A DNA stretch of 54,339 nucleotides from CAZIRF01 sp964541755 (GCA_964541755.1 CAZIRF010000017.1:1-54339); one strand, 5' to 3'; positions 44,134 to 52,796 are shown, counted from the stretch's first letter. Program-made: numbers and translations. Notes: generated from the letters alone by a model not told the origin.

Positions 44134-46542
44134 CTATTCTTCGAGGGTTGCGATGACCTTCATGCCGTCCTTGAGCATCGAGACGGGTATGAGCTTGCCG
44201 TCGACCGTGTGGCCGTCGATTTCGAGGCGTTTGACGCCACTGCAAAGGCCCTTGGGGTTTTTGACTTCGACATGCACCGTCTTGCCGCGGAAGACGCGGG
44301 TAGCGGTAAAGCCGGGCCAGGAGTGCGGGATGCAGGGATCGACGAGAAGGCCGTCTTCTTCGGGGCGGGAGCCCGTGACGGGGCGCAGGCCCAGGATGTA
44401 CTGGAGGGCGCTGTGGTGGCTCCAGCTCGCGGTGCCAGAGAGCCAGGGGACGCGGGACTTGCCGGCGTTGCGGTTGGCGGTCGAGTAGGTCGTCTGGCAG
44501 TGGACATAGGGCTCGCTCTCGCGAATTTCTGCGCGGGTGTTGTAGGCCGAGGGCATATAGGAGGTGTAGTACTCCCAAGCGCGGTCGCCGTGGCCCAGGA
44601 GGCATTCGGCGATGACGGCCCAGCCCTGGGTGTGGCAGAAGATGCCGGCGTTTTCCTTGATGCCGTGGTTGTAGATGACCCCGCCCATGACGGTGGGGGG
44701 GGTGTTGGTAAAGGGCGGCGCGGACAGGGTAATGCCGTAGGGGGTGGCGAGCCATTCGTTGAGGGCCTGCATGGAGGATTCGGCTTTTTCGCGGGGGGCT
44801 GCGCCGGACATGACGGCCCAGACCTGGGTGTTGATGTAGATCTTGCCTTCCGCTTCTTTGTCCGAGCCGTAGCGGTGGCCGTCGTCGCCTATAGCCCAGA
44901 GGTACCACTTCCCGTCCCAGGCGGCCTTTTCGATGGCAGCTTCGAGGCGGGTGCGCTGGGCATCTGCCCAATCGGCCTCGGCCCCCTTGCCCAGGCGGCG
45001 GGCGATGTCGGCGTAGGAGGCAAGGCCCAGGCGCAACTGGAAGGCGACCATGACGCTCTCGCCCTGGTGGCCCATTTTGACGCAGTCGTTCCAGTCGGCG
45101 GCGAGGCCGCAGGGAAGGCCGTTGGCCCCGCTGCGATCGAGGTTGAATTCGATGGCACGGCGCAGGTGGCCCAGGACCGTGGCCTCTCCCTTGTCTGCGT
45201 ATGGCAGCACCTTGTTGTAGAAGTCGAGATCGCCGATCTCTGCGACGAAGTCGGGGACGGCGTTGAAGAACCAGAGGCAGTCATCGCTGCGGTACTCTTC
45301 TTCATCGAGCAAGGGCATGGCGCCGGGCCGGTGGTCGAAGGGCTTGATAACGGGTATCGCGCCACCAGTGGACAGCTGCCCGGTGAGCATGAGTTCGAGC
45401 CGCTCGCGAATCTCGCCTTTAAGGTGGGGCATGGCGCCCAAAAAGTCCTGGACGGTGTCGCGGAAGCCCAGGCCGTCTCGCTCCCCGTTGTAGATGAGGC
45501 TCGCGTGGCGGCTCCAGGTATAGGTGATAAGGGCGTTGTAGGCCCCCCAGACGTTTACCATGGAGTCGAACTCGGGGTTGGGAGTCTTGGCGTGGAAGCC
45601 CGCGAGTTTTTCGTGCCAGTGGGCCTTGAGTTTGGCCAGTTCCGCATCGCAGACGTCAACGCTGCCAAAGGCAGAGCGGGCGGCGAAGCCGTGGGGCTCG
45701 GGGGTGCCCAGGCCCAGCTGGACGACGACCGTCTTCTCTTCGCCCGCGGCGAGTTCGAGCTCGAAGGCGAGGACGCCGACGGGGTTTTCGCCCTCGGCCA
45801 GGAAGTCGCTCGTGGTCCCGTCGATGACGCGCTGGGGGTTCGCGTAGGTATTGTAGACCGATCCCAGGAAGCGCTCCCGCACGGTCTCGTAACCGGCAAG
45901 CGGGGCCCCGTTTACACACATCCAGGTGCGGTCGCAGCCCATGAGGTTCTTGCCGTCCCACTTCTTGTAGGGGTGGCTCGCCAGGTGGAGCATGCTGTCC
46001 TGGACATCGGCCTTGGTGATGAACTGGGCGTACTGGAGGTTCGTGAGGTCGTTGGGCATGTGCCAGCAGCTTGCGAACTCGCAGTAGGTGTAGACCTTGA
46101 GTTTACGCGCGCGGCCCGAGTCGTTCTTGACGGCGAGCTTCCAGTACTCGAAGGCTTGATCAAGGGGGACAAAGTAGGTGGACTCGGTACTGATGCCCTC
46201 ATACTTGGAGCTGATGATCGTATAGGCGGTACCGTGGCGGCAGACGGATTCATACGTCGCAAGGTCCTTGCCCACGGGCTGCCAGCTCGAGGACCAGTAG
46301 TCGCCCGATTCGCTGTCGCGCAGGTAGAAGTAGCGCCCCGGTTGGTCCATGGGCACGGAGTTCGAGCGCAGCTTGAGGAAGCGGCTACCCAGGGCACTCT
46401 TGTAGAAGCTGTAGCCGCCGGCGTTGTTGGTAATGATGGCCCCATAGTCGAGCGAGCCCAGGTAGTTGCTCCAGGGGCGGGGGGTGTCGGGCTTGGTGAT
46501 GACGTACTCGCGCGCGTCGTCGTCGAAGTATCCGTATTGCAT
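44134..46542 (-). CDS. GH94 glycoside phosphorylase, cellobiose phosphorylase-like
   Basis: An 802-aa enzyme that splits cellobiose with phosphate into glucose 1-phosphate and glucose. The N-terminal beta-sandwich opens with YGYFDDDAREYVITKPDTP and PWSNYLGSLDYGAIITNNAGGY. The catalytic acid is D483 in ADWNDCVK. Length and motifs match cellobiose phosphorylase rather than the much larger cyclic glucan enzymes; chitobiose or laminaribiose specificity cannot be excluded. No signal peptide, so it works on imported disaccharide and saves ATP. Start ATG 46542 with GGAGG at 46548-46552. It fits with the GH2/GH3 enzymes as an oligosaccharide-using set. Confidence 0.93.
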   Translation of the reverse strand: MQYGYFDDDAREYVITKPDTPRPWSNYLGSLDYGAIITNNAGGYSFYKSALGSRFLKLRSNSVPMDQPGRYFYLRDSESGDYWSSSWQPVGKDLATYESVCRHGTAYTIISSKYEGISTESTYFVPLDQAFEYWKLAVKNDSGRARKLKVYTYCEFASCWHMPNDLTNLQYAQFITKADVQDSMLHLASHPYKKWDGKNLMGCDRTWMCVNGAPLAGYETVRERFLGSVYNTYANPQRVIDGTTSDFLAEGENPVGVLAFELELAAGEEKTVVVQLGLGTPEPHGFAARSAFGSVDVCDAELAKLKAHWHEKLAGFHAKTPNPEFDSMVNVWGAYNALITYTWSRHASLIYNGERDGLGFRDTVQDFLGAMPHLKGEIRERLELMLTGQLSTGGAIPVIKPFDHRPGAMPLLDEEEYRSDDCLWFFNAVPDFVAEIGDLDFYNKVLPYADKGEATVLGHLRRAIEFNLDRSGANGLPCGLAADWNDCVKMGHQGESVMVAFQLRLGLASYADIARRLGKGAEADWADAQRTRLEAAIEKAAWDGKWYLWAIGDDGHRYGSDKEAEGKIYINTQVWAVMSGAAPREKAESSMQALNEWLATPYGITLSAPPFTNTPPTVMGGVIYNHGIKENAGIFCHTQGWAVIAECLLGHGDRAWEYYTSYMPSAYNTRAEIRESEPYVHCQTTYSTANRNAGKSRVPWLSGTASWSHHSALQYILGLRPVTGSRPEEDGLLVDPCIPHSWPGFTATRVFRGKTVHVEVKNPKGLCSGVKRLEIDGHTVDGKLIPVSMLKDGMKVIATLEE

Positions 46543-46734
46543 TGAGTCCTCCAGGGGGCATTTTTGGTGTGGTACGGCCGATTGGCACCGGTCCGGATGT
46601 GCGCTTATGACAATTAGATACTATACCACGGGAAACAGGGCAGGGAGTGCAAAGAATGCGGGATTTTTCATACGGGAAAGCGACCTGCCATCGCTTGGCC
46701 GGTGGCAGGGGGCCCCGCTTGGAGGGGGAGCCGC

Positions 46735-46765
46735 AAAAAGGCCCCGCGCCTGTATGCGCGGGGCC
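46735..46765 (-). terminator. terminator of the five-repeat membrane protein gene
   Basis: On the minus strand GGCCCCGCGC, a six-base loop, GCGCGGGGCC and then TTTTT, 32 bp after the stop of the gene at 46797. The rest of 46543-46734 shows nothing further that I can support. Confidence 0.88.
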
Positions 46766-46796
46766 CGGAGTAATCAATGGACTGCAAGCAGGATTC

Positions 46797-47561
46797 TTAT
46801 GCGCCTACCGATGTCCGTTCCGCTATGTAGCGGTAATACTCGGCAAGGAACCAGGGATAATAGATACCGAAGGTAATACCGGTAAGGAGGCCACCCTTGA
46901 CAAAGTACAGGATGAACATTTCGACACCTTCGAGATTCATGGTAAAGCGATCGCTGCCCCAAGAAGTCTTGGAGGCAAAGTAGTTGTTGATCTTCGCGGC
47001 GGCCCAGCCGTAGTAGATGCCGAAGGTAATCACCGTAAGGAGGCCCTGCACGAAGTAGAGGCAGAATATCTCCCCGCCCTTTCCGTCAAAGGCAAAGCGC
47101 TGTCCTTCATACGAGAGCTTCGAGTAGAAGTACGCACGTATCTTCGCGAAGGCCCACGCCCCATAGATACCGAAGGTAATACCGGTAAGGAGCCCCTGCA
47201 CAAGGAAGAGGCTGAACATCTCGCCGCCGGTCCCGTCGAAGGTGAAGGCCTTGCCGTCCAGGGTGGTCTTGGAGGCAAAGTAGGCAAAGATCTTCGCATA
47301 AGCCCAGGCACCATAGATACCCAAGGTAATCACGGTCAACAGCCCCTGGACGAGGAAGAGGCTGAACATCTCGCCGCCGGTCCCGGTAAAGGCAAATTTC
47401 TTGCCGTCAAGGCTCGCCTTGTCTGCGTAGTACGCGTAGATCTTGGCAATTGCCCAGGGGGCGTAGATACCAAAGGTGATGCAGGTGAGGAGTCCCTGCA
47501 CAAAGAACAGGCAAAAGAGCTCCCCACCCTTTCCCTCAAACTTGAACTGCTTCTTCATCAT
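46797..47561 (-). CDS. DUF898-like membrane protein built of five 50-residue repeats
   Basis: A 254-aa membrane protein. It consists of five tandem repeats with an exact 50-residue period (starting near residues 1, 51, 101, 151, 201). Each has the pattern FxFxGxGGExFxLxxVQGLLTxITFGIYxxWAxAKIxAYxxSK, with one hydrophobic helix. The unit resembles the repeated element of DUF898/YjgN proteins. Repeat 5 is most diverged (VKGGLL, one extra Gly). DNA of the middle repeats is also very similar, implying recent duplication or conversion. GGAGAG precedes the ATG. Function unknown. Confidence 0.85.
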   Translation of the reverse strand: MMKKQFKFEGKGGELFCLFFVQGLLTCITFGIYAPWAIAKIYAYYADKASLDGKKFAFTGTGGEMFSLFLVQGLLTVITLGIYGAWAYAKIFAYFASKTTLDGKAFTFDGTGGEMFSLFLVQGLLTGITFGIYGAWAFAKIRAYFYSKLSYEGQRFAFDGKGGEIFCLYFVQGLLTVITFGIYYGWAAAKINNYFASKTSWGSDRFTMNLEGVEMFILYFVKGGLLTGITFGIYYPWFLAEYYRYIAERTSVGA

Positions 47562-47620
47562 GTCTCTCCTTTATTCCGAAGCGTATATGACACCCGGGCC
47601 AGGCCGGGGTGTTTCCGGTA

Positions 47621-48037
47621 TCAGTGCTCCACCGCTGCGGACTGCAGCGACACGCCTGCAGAAGCCCGACTGTGGTGAACGCGGTTGCGTGCCAGCCCCG
47701 CGGCAAGGAGCAGGGACAGGCCGCAGGGGGTTCCACAGAGGGAACGGTACAGGGCCGATCCCTTTGCCGGCAGTTCGCGGGAGCTCAGGCGCAGGAACAG
47801 GGCTCTCTTTCGCGAGCGGTAGTCGGCGAGAAGGAGCAGCATCCCGCTCACGCCCCAAACAAAGAGGGGTATTGGCACAAGGCGCATAAGAAAAACGGGG
47901 GAGTCCACGACGGCAAGGGCCAAGACGATAGCGGCCGGGACGAGAAGGGCAAAGAGCCAGGCGGGTATGTTGATAATGATGAAATCGGTCATATTTACCG
48001 TTACATGACGGCTCGATGACGTTTTCCAATCGCTCAT
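47621..48037 (-). CDS. small membrane protein, unrecognised
   Basis: A 138-aa protein with two clear hydrophobic segments (about 18-42, FIIINIPAWLFALLVPAAIV; and about 50-71, LVPIPLFVWGVSGMLLLLAD) and a basic C-terminus with a third weak one. I do not recognise a family. Support for a real gene is the promoter TTGACA-17-TAAACA ending six bases before ATG 48037, the same leaderless layout as zwf and pyk. ATG 47992 is an alternative start. It is divergent from the sdpR-like gene. Confidence 0.55.
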   Translation of the reverse strand: MSDWKTSSSRHVTVNMTDFIIINIPAWLFALLVPAAIVLALAVVDSPVFLMRLVPIPLFVWGVSGMLLLLADYRSRKRALFLRLSSRELPAKGSALYRSLCGTPCGLSLLLAAGLARNRVHHSRASAGVSLQSAAVEH

Positions 48038-48043
48038 ACACAG

Positions 48044-48072
48044 TGTTTAATACTTGGAGAGGCATTTGTCAA
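48044..48072 (-). promoter_or_regulatory. promoter of the small membrane protein gene
   Basis: TTGACA (48072-48067) and TAAACA (48049-48044), 17-bp spacer; the ATG begins six bases later with no Shine-Dalgarno. Confidence 0.45.
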
Positions 48073-48134
48073 AATTGTGAGCATAAAAACGCAGAATCAC
48101 GTATGAACTTCCCGTAAACTGATGAACCTGTTTC

Positions 48135-48177
48135 TTGACATCTATTCGATATTTCGATATATTTCTAATTATCGAAG
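48135..48177 (+). promoter_or_regulatory. sdpR-like gene promoter with repressor half-sites
   Basis: TTGACA (48135-48140), 17 bp, TATATT (48158-48163). TTCGATA occurs twice within the spacer and an inverted TTATCGAA follows the -10 box, a likely autorepression site. Confidence 0.65.
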
Positions 48178-48187
48178 GAGAAAGCCC

Positions 48188-48460
48188 ATGAATGAGGTAT
48201 TCAAAGCCCTCGCCGACCCAACCCGACGACACATTCTCGAGATGCTGCGGGAAGGGGACCTCAATGCCGGGGAAATTGCCGAACGCTTTTCCATCGGGAA
48301 GCCCTCGATAAGCCACCACCTGGCTCTATTGAAGGCCGCGGATTTGGTTCGCGCAGACCGCGCGGGCCAAAACATCGTTTACTCGCTGAACACGACCATC
48401 TTCCAGGAACTCATCGGCTGGTTCATGGCGAACAGTTCACATGAAAAGGAGGAATCATGA
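48188..48460 (+). CDS. sdpR: ArsR-family repressor, SdpR-like
   Basis: A 90-aa winged-helix protein: MNEVFKALADPTRRHILEML, then SIGKPSISHHLALLKAADLV as the recognition helix region. It lacks metal-site cysteines, as in SdpR. AAGGAG precedes the ATG. It overlaps the SdpI-like gene by four bases. In Bacillus, SdpR represses sdpRI and is sequestered at the membrane by SdpI when toxin is bound; the same arrangement is inferred here. The half-sites in its promoter suggest autoregulation. Confidence 0.85.
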   Translation: MNEVFKALADPTRRHILEMLREGDLNAGEIAERFSIGKPSISHHLALLKAADLVRADRAGQNIVYSLNTTIFQELIGWFMANSSHEKEES

Positions 48461-49122
48461 CACTCTCTCGCAGACCCTTCATCATTGCAGCCCTGCTCTC
48501 TGTCGTCTCGCTCGTCTTCATCGCTATTGTCTATCCGCGTCTTCCCTCCCCCATGCCGGTACATTGGAATTGGCGCGGCGAGGTCGACGGCTGGGGACCG
48601 CGCTGGACAATCTTTCTCCTGGGAGCCCTGCCCCTCGCCCTTGTCGCCCTGTTCCGCATGGTGCCCAAGATCGATCCGCGGGGCGACTCCTACGAAAAAC
48701 ATGAACGGGCGTATCAGGTACTCGTTTTGGCAGTCCCCCTGCTTCTTGTTGCCGTCACTTGGCTCTCGATAGCCGTCGCACTCGGGGTTGCCATTCGTAT
48801 TGAAGTAGTTGTCCCCATACTCGTGGGCCTCCTCTTCATACTTATAGGCAACTTCATGCCGCAGATACGCTTCAATTACAGCTTTGGCATCCGCCTGCCA
48901 TGGACCCTCGCAAGCGAAGAGTCCTGGCGACGCACCCACCGCCTGGGCGGCTATGTCTTCATAGCCCTTGGCATGGTATTCATCGCGACGAGCCTCCTCC
49001 CCGCACCCGCTGGCCCCAAATGGCTCGTTGCACTGGCCGTCTTTATCAGCCTCTTGGGCTACCTCTTCCTCTACGCCTACCGCGTCTGGAAGAACGACGA
49101 AGACAAGAAGGCTATAGGCTGA
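48457..49122 (+). CDS. sdpI: SdpI-like membrane protein (DUF1648 plus SdpI domain)
   Basis: A 221-aa integral membrane protein with about six TM segments. The N-terminal DUF1648 region has RLPSPMPVHWNWRGEVDGWG; the C-terminal SdpI region has GNFMPQIRFNYSFGIRLPW and EESWRRTHRLGGY. SdpI gives immunity to a killing peptide in Bacillus and signals to SdpR. AAGGAGG precedes the ATG, which lies in the sdpR stop. No toxin gene (sdpC-like) is nearby, so it may sense a foreign toxin or envelope stress. The end is a tandem stop TGA-TAG formed by the GGCTGATAGT motif. Confidence 0.88.
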   Translation: MTLSRRPFIIAALLSVVSLVFIAIVYPRLPSPMPVHWNWRGEVDGWGPRWTIFLLGALPLALVALFRMVPKIDPRGDSYEKHERAYQVLVLAVPLLLVAVTWLSIAVALGVAIRIEVVVPILVGLLFILIGNFMPQIRFNYSFGIRLPWTLASEESWRRTHRLGGYVFIALGMVFIATSLLPAPAGPKWLVALAVFISLLGYLFLYAYRVWKNDEDKKAIG

Positions 49123-49126
49123 TAGT
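49117..49126 (+). repeat. GGCTGATAGT dispersed motif spanning the sdpI stop
   Basis: Exact 10-mer whose TGA is the stop codon of the SdpI-like gene and is followed at once by TAG. The tail TACACTCCGCGCC fits the extended motif. Confidence 0.65.
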
Positions 49127-49203
49127 TACACTCCGCGCCCTCTCTTGCGGGGGGCGCATTTGGGGTATACTCTACTTCCATTCATTATTGGGGGTATGCC
49201 GCC

Positions 49204-50103
49204 ATGAAAAATATCTATTGCTACGGAATGATTTCTCCAAGCATGGTCTTGAGTCTTGCCAAGGGCTTTCCGTATCCCGCCCCCGACAAGTACGCGGAAA
49301 TCGCCGAAACCCTGGAATCCCTGGGGGGCGAGGCGGCCAACTCGGCCATCGTTCTCGCGCGACTGGGGTACCACGTGGTCCTCTACGGTTGCTGGATAGC
49401 CCGAGCGAGGGAAGCCCAAGTGCGCGGTATACTCCAGGACCGCGGGGTCGACACAAGCGCCCTTGCCATTGTCGAATCCGGCGGTACGAACGAGTACGTC
49501 ATTGCCGACACCGTGTCGCGCACGGTATTCGGGAACTACGCATCTTTCCACTCGGGGCCCCGCCAGTGGAACAGGCCCTCCCCCGAACTCGTGAAAAATG
49601 CCGATATGGTTGCCCTTGACCCCTATTTTCGCGACGACGCCGAAGCCTGCGCCAGGATTTGCGTTGAGGAAGGGGTCCCCTACGTGAGCCTCGATGCCCC
49701 TCATGATTCCTTTATTGCCCAACATGCCGGGTCCATTGTCATATCACATGAACTTACCGATTCCCGCTACCCGGGCGAGAATATGGAGCGCCTTTTCGAG
49801 GCCTTTTGCTCATCCTGCCGGGGACTGGTCATTTTCACCTTCGGTGGCCGGGAGCTCTGGTACGCCAGGGAGGGAGGGCCACGCAAGACCTTTACCCCCT
49901 TCAAGGTCGAAACTGTCGACACCACCGGGGCAGGCGACTCCTTCCGCGGCGCCCTCCTCCACGGGCTCCTGTCCTCCTGGAGCGACGAAGAAACCGTACG
50001 CTTTGCGAGCGCCGTCGCCGCCCTCGTCTGCACTACCCGCCCCCACGCACTGGGAGCCCCCACGATTCCCCAAGTGGAAGCATTCCTGGCCAAGAACAAC
50101 TAG
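49204..50103 (+). CDS. PfkB-family carbohydrate or nucleoside kinase
   Basis: A 299-aa ribokinase-fold kinase. The N-terminal GGEAANSAIVLARLG is the sugar-binding signature (GGxxxN) and the C-terminal VDTTGAGDSFRGALLHG holds the catalytic GAGD with the base Asp. The substrate (fructose, adenosine, ribose or similar) cannot be fixed. A possible promoter is TTGCGG with TATACT (49166-49171) at a short 15-bp spacing. A nucleotidyltransferase gene follows after 14 bp, suggesting an operon. Confidence 0.9.
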   Translation: MKNIYCYGMISPSMVLSLAKGFPYPAPDKYAEIAETLESLGGEAANSAIVLARLGYHVVLYGCWIARAREAQVRGILQDRGVDTSALAIVESGGTNEYVIADTVSRTVFGNYASFHSGPRQWNRPSPELVKNADMVALDPYFRDDAEACARICVEEGVPYVSLDAPHDSFIAQHAGSIVISHELTDSRYPGENMERLFEAFCSSCRGLVIFTFGGRELWYAREGGPRKTFTPFKVETVDTTGAGDSFRGALLHGLLSSWSDEETVRFASAVAALVCTTRPHALGAPTIPQVEAFLAKNN

Positions 50104-50117
50104 GAGGAGAACCTGCC

Positions 50118-50939
50118 ATGTCCTTGTACCCGCACCACGAAAAAGGCATTGCCGCAGTCTGCGATTTTTTCCGGCATCAAGAGGGTGTCGACGCCCTGCT
50201 CCTGGGGGGCTCGATTGCCCATGGCTATGCACGTGAAAATTCGGACATCGATATCATGATTCTTGTTGGCGACCGCGTATATGAAGAGCGAAAGGCCCGC
50301 GACGAGCTCCTCTTTTTCAACCGGGAACTCGCCGGCTACGAAGAGGGCTATGTGGATGGAAAGTACATCTGCCCTGCGTATCTTGAAACGGTGATTGCAA
50401 AGGGCAACGACGCCACCCGCTATGCCTTCAAGGATGCCCGCGTACTCTTTGCGCGAAACAAGGCCGGGGTGGAATCTGCCGGGGCCAGAGAAGAACTCGA
50501 ATGCATTCTTGATACAGTCACCCGTTTCGACGAGTCGAAGCGAGACCTGCGGGCCAAACGATTCTGGGCTCAAATTCACGCCTGGAAGTGGTACCTGGCA
50601 GAGGCGACCAAACACGAGAACCCCATCCTCAAGAGCCAGGCTGCCTGCAATCTGGCCCTCTTTGCCTCCCGCTTTGTACTCAACCACAGCCGCATGCTCT
50701 ACCCCTACCTCAAGTGGCTCTCGCGCGAAGTTGCCAAGGCCCCGGACAAACCGGAGGGTTTCCAGGAAAAGATCGACCTCATTGTATCCCGCGGCGATGT
50801 CTCTACTGCAGAGACCCTTGTGGAAGAACTCAGGCCCTATGTTCCCGCCGGAATCGAGGACTGGCAGTGGTCCCGCTACTTTCTCGAGGATGTCGAGACG
50901 CTCTGGATGCGGCAGGAGCCGCCGGTAGCGGATGTATGA
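50118..50939 (+). CDS. nucleotidyltransferase-domain protein
   Basis: A 273-aa protein. The N-terminal nucleotidyltransferase fold has LLLGGSIAHGYARENSDIDI, the GS...DxD motif with both metal-binding Asp. The helical C-terminal half (about 130-270) resembles substrate or partner-binding domains of kanamycin-type or uridylyl-type transferases. Start ATG 50118 with AGGAGGAG at 50102-50109. It is probably co-transcribed with the PfkB gene; the pair could phosphorylate and then nucleotidylate a sugar (speculative). The stop codon overlaps a palindromic repeat. Confidence 0.85.
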   Translation: MSLYPHHEKGIAAVCDFFRHQEGVDALLLGGSIAHGYARENSDIDIMILVGDRVYEERKARDELLFFNRELAGYEEGYVDGKYICPAYLETVIAKGNDATRYAFKDARVLFARNKAGVESAGAREELECILDTVTRFDESKRDLRAKRFWAQIHAWKWYLAEATKHENPILKSQAACNLALFASRFVLNHSRMLYPYLKWLSREVAKAPDKPEGFQEKIDLIVSRGDVSTAETLVEELRPYVPAGIEDWQWSRYFLEDVETLWMRQEPPVADV

Positions 50940-50976
50940 GGTTATTTCAAAAATCGGTCATTATTGGAATTACCTC
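50938..50976. repeat. AATTTCAAAAATGACC-family palindrome
   Basis: GAGGTTATTTCAAAAATCG and its imperfect complement ending GGAATTACCTC form a 39-bp inverted repeat overlapping the stop codon of the nucleotidyltransferase gene; may act as its 3' end. Confidence 0.7.
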
Positions 50977-51043
50977 ATATAGTGGACGAAACAGGAGAGC
51001 GGGTGATACCCTGTCGAATCACGTTTGAAGGGGGAATCCGCCC

Positions 51044-51631
51044 ATGAATTCCACGCTCCTTATGCTGGTGGGTCTCTTGATCCTGGCCGCAATCATCTTT
51101 GGCAGGAAGGCCGGGAAAAACGCGGAAAAGCCCGCACAACCTGCAGACCATATCACGGACGATCCCCTCACCACAGAAGCAGGCAGTGACGCCGCCCTTG
51201 AAACAGTCACAGAAAACGATTCGTACAAGATGGAGGAGGCCTTCTTCGAGCGGGCCCGGGCAGGCAGCCGGTCCATACCAGTCGCCAAGCTCTACCACTC
51301 CTTCGATATCATGTTCATCAAATCCATTTTTGAATCGGAGGGTATCCCCTTTCGCGTCGATTTCGAGCACTTCAACAAGCTGCGCGGGGGCATCCCCATC
51401 GACACCATGAACAACACCATCCTCCACATCCTCGAGGAGGACTATGCCGATGCCGTCGCCGTTTTGGAGGATTACCGCGCAAGCAAAGGGAAAGACACCC
51501 CACACCCAGCCGCGAATCAGGTTCGAAATCTGGCCGAATTCGCCATCGGCGCCTGGGCCATGCCCGCCGCCGCCGACAGCCACATAGAGATCCTCTATCG
51601 TAAAGCAGACACTGGCGACGTCAAAGGCTGA
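51044..51631 (+). CDS. DUF2007-like putative signal-transducing protein
   Basis: A 195-aa protein with an N-terminal membrane anchor (about 4-20, LLMLVGLLILAAIIFG), a charged linker, and a C-terminal domain resembling DUF2007 (VAKLYHSFDIMFIKSIFESEGIPF, then ILHILEEDYADAVAVLEDYR), a ferredoxin-like fold related to ACT/GlnB-type modules. Function unknown. GAAGGGGG precedes the ATG. It ends in a tandem TGA-TAG made by a degenerate copy of the dispersed motif (51626-51635). Confidence 0.8.
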   Translation: MNSTLLMLVGLLILAAIIFGRKAGKNAEKPAQPADHITDDPLTTEAGSDAALETVTENDSYKMEEAFFERARAGSRSIPVAKLYHSFDIMFIKSIFESEGIPFRVDFEHFNKLRGGIPIDTMNNTILHILEEDYADAVAVLEDYRASKGKDTPHPAANQVRNLAEFAIGAWAMPAAADSHIEILYRKADTGDVKG

Positions 51632-51635
51632 TAGC
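51626..51635 (+). repeat. GGCTGATAGC motif spanning the DUF2007-like gene stop
   Basis: One-base variant of the 10-mer; its TGA is the stop codon and TAG follows, as at 49117. The region after it to 51750 is GC-rich and hairpin-forming but otherwise unrecognised. Confidence 0.5.
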
Positions 51636-51751
51636 CTCTTCGGCCTGCCGATCCCCGCAAGCGGCGTAGCGGAGGATCGCGCCCGTCCGGCAGGGCCGGG
51701 CGGGCGCAGCCGGAGCCGACGCGGGGGCAAGATGGCCGCGGGCCATTACGC

Positions 51752-51775
51752 AAAAAAAACACCCCTTTCGGGGTG
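51752..51775 (-). terminator. terminator of the outer-membrane-like gene pair
   Basis: On the minus strand CACCCC, GAAA tetraloop, GGGGTG and then eight T, 30 bp after the stop of the gene at 51806. Confidence 0.9.
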
Positions 51776-51805
51776 CTGTAAAAACAGAAAAAGGTAACAG
51801 AACGA

Positions 51806-52273
51806 TTAGATGCCGACACTCAATCCAAGGGTAACCCCCAAGATGCCGTTTTCTATGGACGCCCCGCTTATATTGGGAATGAGATACTCAAGGCGAACGC
51901 CCAAAACAGTCGACAGATCTTTGACCGTATTGTTCAAGATGTCGTACCCAAAGACGAGCCCAGCCGAGGGATTCCCGCCCGAGCGGCCAATCATGATACC
52001 GGCCTTTACCTTATCGACAAAGCGATAGTTAAAGACGAGGAAACTGCCTGCGGCATAATTGGTTCCCGCCTGCTGATACATAAACCCGGCGTTGAAGGAC
52101 GGGGTCAGCATAAAATTGAAGCCCAAACGGGTCGTCTGTGCAATGTCATTGGCGATAAAACTGTACCCCATGACAAAGTCGTTCTCGAGCTCAAATATTT
52201 CGCCCTGCGCCACAGCCGGTGTAAGAGCGATTGCGGCAAACAACACCAAAAAAATGCAGATATTCTTTTTCAC
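51806..52273 (-). CDS. small outer-membrane-like beta protein
   Basis: A 155-aa exported protein with a signal peptide (MKKNICIFLVLFAAIALTPAVAQ, cleavage after about residue 22). The rest alternates polar and hydrophobic/aromatic residues and ends in a hydrophobic strand (GVTLGLSVGI), as in small beta-barrels. Start is GTG 52273 with GGAGG upstream. It is a paralogue-like partner of the gene 22 bp upstream, with which it shares layout (GYS near the N-terminus, TLSPS/MLTPS, FxxGY near the C-terminus). No family is recognised. Confidence 0.75.
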   Translation of the reverse strand: MKKNICIFLVLFAAIALTPAVAQGEIFELENDFVMGYSFIANDIAQTTRLGFNFMLTPSFNAGFMYQQAGTNYAAGSFLVFNYRFVDKVKAGIMIGRSGGNPSAGLVFGYDILNNTVKDLSTVLGVRLEYLIPNISGASIENGILGVTLGLSVGI

Positions 52274-52295
52274 GATTCTATCCTCCTAATACTTG

Positions 52296-52796
52296 TTAAT
52301 ATCCGATACTGCCAATAATACCGAGTGCCACCGTTCCCGATGCAATTCCCGCACCACTGTCGAAGAGGTACCCGACCTTGATCTTGAGCGAAGAGCTCAG
52401 GACCTCATCCGGCTTGCTCTTCAAGAGGTAGTAGTCGACATCGAGCCCGGCGACCGTATTGGTACCGTCAGACCCCACGAGGAGGTCAAGGGCCAAAGAA
52501 GGAATAACAAAGTACGAAAGATCGAGCAAAACGGAATCGGCAACAAGACCGGTTACCGAGCGGAACCCGACAACGATGGACGGACTGAGGGTAAAATTGA
52601 TTCCAAAATCCCTTCCAACGACCATGCCCTCTGTCGCCAGGCTATAGCCGGTGACAAATCCCACATCAAACCCGACAATCTTGTTGATGGGCTTAACCAC
52701 TTTTTCCGAACTTGCATCGGTAGAATCTTCCTGCGCAAAACCCAAAAACGGGACCATGCTGGCCAACACAAGAACCAAAACGAGCACTTTCTTCAT
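52296..52796 (-). CDS. small outer-membrane-like beta protein, paralogue
   Basis: A 166-aa exported protein; signal peptide 1-21 (MKKVLVLVLVLASMVPFLGFA). The mature part has beta-strand-like alternation (VGFDVGFVTGYSLA, INFTLSPSIVVGFR) and ends with GIIGSIGY. GGAGG precedes the ATG. It heads a two-gene unit with the next protein, transcribed from the promoter at 52832-52861 and closed by a terminator. It may be a porin-like or structural OM protein (inference). Confidence 0.75.
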   Translation of the reverse strand: MKKVLVLVLVLASMVPFLGFAQEDSTDASSEKVVKPINKIVGFDVGFVTGYSLATEGMVVGRDFGINFTLSPSIVVGFRSVTGLVADSVLLDLSYFVIPSLALDLLVGSDGTNTVAGLDVDYYLLKSKPDEVLSSSLKIKVGYLFDSGAGIASGTVALGIIGSIGY

